From Metridium senile (lineage: Eukaryota > Cnidaria > Anthozoa > Actiniaria > Metridiidae), in assembly GCA_949775045.1 (NCBI GenBank), contig OX459105.1, positions 17,497,353 through 17,561,352 on the forward strand: 64,000 nucleotides of DNA, read 5' to 3'. Position numbers and translations under genes: made by a program. Within the stretch, counting starts at the first letter, position 1. Each line of letters begins with the position of its first letter. Shown one piece after another: positions 59,165 through 64,000 of the stretch. Below the pieces are notes generated by a model that saw only the letters and a list, made by a program, of their open reading frames with translations, was not told the DNA's origin and made no database searches.

Positions 59165-59944
59165 TATATATGTCAACAATTATATTTTTTATATTACTTA
59201 CTATTATACAAATAAACAAGAAAATTATTATCACGTACGTAACTAGATACTAAAACAAAAATAAAAAAATTAATATTAATATTATTTTTGCCTTTTCTTA
59301 AAATTTCTTAATTTACAATTCTTCATTAACTTAATTCATTAATTTAATTCGTCTTAAAACGCTAACGTTTTTCTGACATGTATAAATATGTAGCTTTGTT
59401 TGGATAAACAATTGATTTAACAAACGTAAAATAGGAAATTAACTCACAGAACGTAATATAAACCGTACAGATTTTCTGAATTCAGACAATTACACCTCAA
59501 AATTCACTTTTATTCACATTTAAGTTTATACAGTTGTACATTATAACATAGTTAATAACATCTATTAACTATATATGATTATAATTAATCGTAAGCATCA
59601 AAGTTGCTTCGTCCGACTAGAATAACAAGGAAAACTAACCTTTCAAAAGTCAGATAACACTTTGTAATTCTCGTTTAACAACCAAAATATATATTTTTGA
59701 GGTGTAGGAAGTCAAACCTAAATTGTTCTACTTAAAATATATCTCGAATGTTTAGCTTGTCACTGGCGTCAAGCTGTGGTCAGGCTGCCATTTTGTTTCT
59801 TGAGACCACGTGACCAAAATCTCCAAAAATCTTGGAGATTTCATCACGTGATAATCCAGCCTACACCAGGGTCTTCTCCCCGACGACCGCCATCTTGAAT
59901 TGGAGTCGGCCGAGAAGACCCTGGGGACGAGGTTGATATTCCCC

Positions 59945-61247
59945 TACCTCCCCTCCCAAAAAATCTTTTCGGCCGCCATATTGAATTTCTACATTCTCGT
60001 ACCCAGGCTAACTCGGTCGTTCATCTCTCCCGTCATTACCTCTGGTAACAACGGATTTGAGACCCTTTCAGCTTGATGCTGATTGGCCAATAAAATCGCG
60101 CATGCGCGAATTTCGACGTACATTGACCCTAGGGTTCTCGTTCGTGATTGGTGGAATTTCTACGATGCTCGGAGCTTTTTGAAATGTGTTTTCTGCACAT
60201 AAAGTAAAGTACACAAAGCTGACTCATTTTGTAACGGGCTCAGGAAGAATTCAAAATGGCGGGTAAACGGAGTAGATACGAAAACATCCAAAAACGTTGT
60301 GTTCTAACTCCACCTTGAACTGCTATAACTTATTTTATGCATATTTAGGACTATGAGGAATGTATGAAGGTATGTTTTGTTTTTCGTGAGGCGCATTTTG
60401 AGACGATTACAGGCATTGTTTGTTATCGATAAATACAGTACCAGAATTAAATTGCTGTATTAAAACTTTCTCCTCGATATCTGTACTTCTTTCCTGCTGT
60501 TGAGGAAAGTATAACTTTACTGACGATGAAACTTTAATAAAGTGTATCTGATCTGTTGTTTGAAGCAAGGAATCTCAACATATGATTGAAACTATTGAGG
60601 TTCATACATTATTGTAAATCATACCCACATATGTTATATCTTGAATATATGATTGTAAAACATTCATATAGCCTTATTAATAAACATGACTTCAATGTAT
60701 TCTGTAGTGGATATTGTGAACTTTTACACTGTTGCTCTGCTGACGAGTTTGAAAATAATTTAACATCTGGCCGGTCTTGTACAAGGTACAAAATACAATT
60801 AATTACTTTATTCCAAACTATAATAACAACTTGGATGAATATATGATCAGCTGATTACTTAATTGTTTGTACATTCTAAATGTATACTAGTTTCTTTTTT
60901 TGGTACAAATCTTTATATATAAGTTTATATACTTTTTGTTCTATACTCAATAGAGTGCAAGCAGCATATTCATGAAATACAAATAAATACTGCCAGAAGT
61001 TCCATAAAATATTCAAATATCTCAGACATTCTATATGCACTAAACTTTATATTTCACATAGTCAAAGCATCGTTTTAGGTAAGCATATCATATCAGAATA
61101 TACATGAAATGGATCTCTGCATTATTCAAATAAAATAATAGGATGAAAGGAGTGCAGTAAAAGTCTATTCTTCATCTCATTTCCATTCCTCATTTTATGT
61201 GTATTTAACTTAATTATTATGACAAACCCACAGCCAAACCCTTTTAA
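59945..61247. other. GC-richer start followed by AT-rich DNA, no confirmed gene
   Basis: 59990-60290 is CpG-richer than its surroundings, with GCGCATGCGCG and CCAAT-like motifs, and includes TTCAAAATGGCGGGTAAACG at about 60251-60270. An ATG there opens only 20 codons. A promoter or first exon is possible but cannot be shown. The remainder has nothing recognisable. Confidence 0.35.
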
Positions 61248-61501
61248 CAGCACAAAGCCCAAAAGTGTGACTGCAGATAATTTATTCACATTCTTTTGAC
61301 ATGTTTGTCTGTAGCTGCTTTGGGTTCAAATGGACTTTATTCTAGCTATTTGAACCTCAAAATTCATCTTAAGATTGACATCATTCTTGTCTTGTGATTC
61401 ACAGTTAGAAATGTTGACATTTAATCTAAGGGAGTAGATTGAAGAGATGTAGAGAAAATATGAATAAATTACCGCAAGTCGTACTTTTGGGCTTTGCACT
61501 G
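61248..61501. mobile_element. TIR MITE with CAG...CTG ends
   Basis: CAGCACAAAGCCCAAAAGTG at the left pairs with TACTTTTGGGCTTTGCACTG at the right. TA follows the right end, while the left flank reads AA, so the target duplication is imperfect. Length 254 bp, non-coding. Confidence 0.65.
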
Positions 61502-62959
61502 TAATTAGCAGTACTTTTGAAATATTTGCTGTGTTGAATAAAATTATTGCACTCTTGTGATGTTATCAATAAGGGTAAAATATTACATCATGTTCCATGA
61601 CATCTTGTTTTTATAGTACCGTTACACTGTTGGGTTTTAATCTGAACTGAATATTTGAGTTCTTCATTGCACTGGCTTCATGCAACCACAATAGAATGTG
61701 ATGTAATACTGTAGTTTGTATAATTGTAGTAGTACCAAACCAATAAGGAATGCACATTTCAAAAAACAATACTGACCACAGGTGTTTTTTTCTTTTCTTT
61801 TTACCTACTGATCAAGGTCTAAGTCTGAGAATTACAAAATTATAATTATAATCATAATAACAATAAAGCACTTTATTTTAATAGGGTAACTAGAATTACA
61901 TAAGTTATTTTCATCTAGGCCCTTAAATTGTGATAATTAAAAAAATTTAAAGCCAGTATTAAAGCAAAAATGCTGAATACATACTAATTATTATTTATGA
62001 AAAAATACTTCTATTCTGGTAAAGGGACTGTTTTTCTAATTTGCCATAATTTTGTAGATTGTGTGTGTGTTTTTTTTGTTTTATTGTGTGTGTGTATGTA
62101 TGTATGTATGAGAACGTGTTTTTGTGCTTTGTTGTGGACTTTTCCTTTTCTTTTGTCATTCCTCTTCTTTATATCAACACTAATAACAGATTATGGCCCT
62201 AACAATTCATTAACTTTTTAGTTATTAGTTAGTACCAATACCTAAAATTATATCTTATTGTATTTTATATATTGTAAAAAAAATTGTAAATTCGTGCAAG
62301 GTATAAAAATAAAAAGTATTGTATTGTATTGTATTGTATTGTATTGTATTGTATTGTATTGTATTGTATTGTATTGTATTGTATTGTATTGTATACATAC
62401 ATAAATATGCTGGTGCTTGGATAGGCAAAACTGCTTAGATGGCAGATATTTAGATTGTTCAATTGCTTGAAATAACAAAAAATATTTAGATTATATCATT
62501 GTTTTGCAAAAGTAACATGCACAATCGAACCCTATTTTATAGACCATAAACTTAGACTTATTAGTATAATATTTTTTTTTCAATTTAAAGGGAGAGTTTA
62601 TCAATAGGGACGAAAGTCCTGCAGCTTCTACCTGTCACAAAATTTGTTATATAAATTTTATCATTAACTGCTTCTTGTTTTATTTTATTTCATCTACATT
62701 TATATATTGTGACAAATAAATAAAAAATAGAAAACAAAAATTAAACTTAGACAATTTGTCTGCATTGCAATATTTATCATTAAATATTTCAATAAAATAT
62801 GATTTTTGATGCAGAAATGATATTTTGAACAGTTTTTATGTCCCTAAGTTAGACTGAAATTATTTAAAACAGAATATGACTCATTATTTATAATGCAAGA
62901 TGGATATTTTTTCGTGATTAAGTAATTTATTTGTTCAATCTGTTTTGCTTTAACACTGA
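61502..62959. other. AT-rich DNA without a recognised gene
   Basis: Only simple-sequence patches such as TGTGTGTG, TATGTATG and the ATTGT array below are recognisable. Confidence 0.55.
62316..62393 (+). repeat. Pentanucleotide microsatellite (GTATT)n
   Basis: Fifteen to sixteen uninterrupted GTATT units. A QYNTIQYNTI-type frame on the minus strand is an artefact of the repeat. Confidence 0.97.
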
Positions 62960-64000
62960 CATCGGGTCATGGAAAGATCAATCAAATAGTACTCGTGCAT
63001 TATATTATTTCTATACGACTCGTGACAATATATCGTCCTCCTCCATCTACAAAAAACAAAGCAACAACTTCCACATTCCTTGGAAAGTTTTCTACATTAC
63101 TTGAAGAACTAATCATAGCTTCCAACTTGGTTATTAATGGAGATTTCAACTTTCATATGGAAAATTGCAACAACTCTGAAACATTCAATTTTAACGACCT
63201 TCTAGAATCTGCTGGTCTGAAACAACATATCAAAGAACCTACTCACAATAAAGGACACACTCTGGATCTTGTTATCAACAGAGAAGATGAACATATTTTA
63301 CAAAGTAAAATAGAAATCAAGAATGATGTCCCTTCTGATCACTATGCTGTTGTATGCACACTCAACTTACCAAAACCTATACCATCTAAGATCTTAATAA
63401 ACAGTCGTGGCCTACATCGTGTGAATATACAGTCATGGAAAAATGACATCTTGTAATCAGAGTTGCACCAACCCAATTTAGAAGAAACAGATATTGAAGT
63501 TGCTATGAACCAATACAATACATGTCTAACCAAGTTACTAGACAAGCATGCGCCTATAAAATCTAAACACATTACTCTACGACGTAACACACCGTGGTTG
63601 ATGAACTCAGGATTTTAAAAAGGGAAAAACGCAAGTTGGAAAGAAAATATCTCAGTACACGTTTAGAAATCCATCGTCAGATTTACAAGGAAAAATGCAA
63701 TATCTACACCAATGCCTTGAATGAAGCAAAATCTAACTATTACAAGACCAAAATTGAATCATCTGACCAAAAACAACTTTTCAAACTGATTGATAGTCTT
63801 TTCAAAGTTAAAAAAGTGCCTCCACTACCATCCTATGATTGTCCAGTAACTTTAGCAGAAACATTCAACGAATATTTTTGTGAGAAGATCGAGAAACTAA
63901 GAAAAACAGTTTCTGACGCTGACTCGATGTATGACAAGAACTTAACAACCACACATCATCCCCATACACCTCTAACAGAGTTTAGCAAAGTTTCCATCCC
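62960..64000 (+). mobile_element. 5'-truncated LINE: endonuclease C-terminal half and linker, runs off the window
   Basis: LVTIYRPPPS, LVINGDFNFHMEN, HTLDLVINRED and VPSDHYAVVCTL are APE-endonuclease blocks (GDFN, DL.I, SDH). A TAA at 63454-63456 and a frameshift near 63605 interrupt the frame. It then continues with KREKRKLERKY, KIESSDQKQLFKLIDSL and LAETFNEYFCEKIEKL, the usual linker before the reverse transcriptase. It differs from the LINE at 36.2 kb, so at least two LINE families are present. Confidence 0.82.

Noticed and set aside
60256..60318. Short ATG frame after TTCAAAATGGCGG
   Set aside because: Only 20 codons and no convincing donor. A GT following a possible 21-base exon near 60350 is too weak to call.

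Overview
This is AT-rich eukaryotic nuclear DNA from an invertebrate animal. The evidence is canonical GT-AG introns in animal gene families, non-LTR retrotransposons, a tRNA-derived SINE, many short terminal-inverted-repeat (TIR) elements and long tandem arrays. A Patched-domain protein, a C-terminal-motor kinesin, Crypton-type tyrosine recombinases and expanded RecQ/YqaJ repeats would fit a cnidarian or another early-branching marine invertebrate. That placement is an inference from repeat style and was not searched.

Region by region. (1) 1-2295: intergenic, with a Tc1/mariner-like miniature element (MITE) and a 570-bp TIR element. (2) 2296-23243: one complete 22-exon gene on the + strand, coding for a 906-residue Patched-domain (PTCHD3-like) membrane protein. 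I assembled it exon by exon; every junction is GT-AG and the phases close. Its introns hold fold-back elements, a LINE 3' end, a minisatellite built from copies of the exon-14 splice acceptor, a 2.5-kb array of a 9-bp TATATAAGA unit and a 4.5-kb array of a 25-bp unit with ~2-kb higher-order duplication. (3) 23.7-27.0 kb: a run of different minisatellites interrupted by TIR elements. (4) 28.1-29.3 kb (-): a frameshifted DUF3504/Crypton-type tyrosine recombinase. (5) 29.3-32.1 kb: degenerate tandem repeats, TIR elements and a SINE. (6) 32.5-35.3 kb (+): a large SAP-SWIM-YqaJ nuclease ORF whose C-terminal Cys-protease-like part runs on through two frameshifts. (7) 36.2-38.8 kb: a 5'-truncated LINE. 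(8) 38.8-52.2 kb (+): a kinesin-14 gene whose coiled-coil exon is split by a 3.2-kb insertion. The insertion carries an RPA-like OB-fold/zinc ORF and an unrecognised two-exon gene, and has 59-bp copies of the kinesin exon on each side. A PIF/Harbinger-like MITE and a 3.5-kb TTAA-flanked transposon lie in the kinesin introns. (9) 54.5 kb: first exon of a second DUF3504-type gene. (10) 56.6-59.9 kb: a 3.3-kb TIR element with a 9-bp target duplication that contains a decayed RecQ helicase fragment. (11) 63 kb to the end: the endonuclease part of another LINE.

Two host genes are recognisable, the Patched-like gene and the kinesin. The remainder is mostly mobile DNA. Four recombination-linked families (YqaJ exonuclease, RPA-like ssDNA binder, RecQ helicase, tyrosine recombinase) lie within about 30 kb. 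Whether any of them work together is open. The strongest structural results are three TIR elements with 9-bp target duplications, two of which carry different parts of a RecQ-like helicase.
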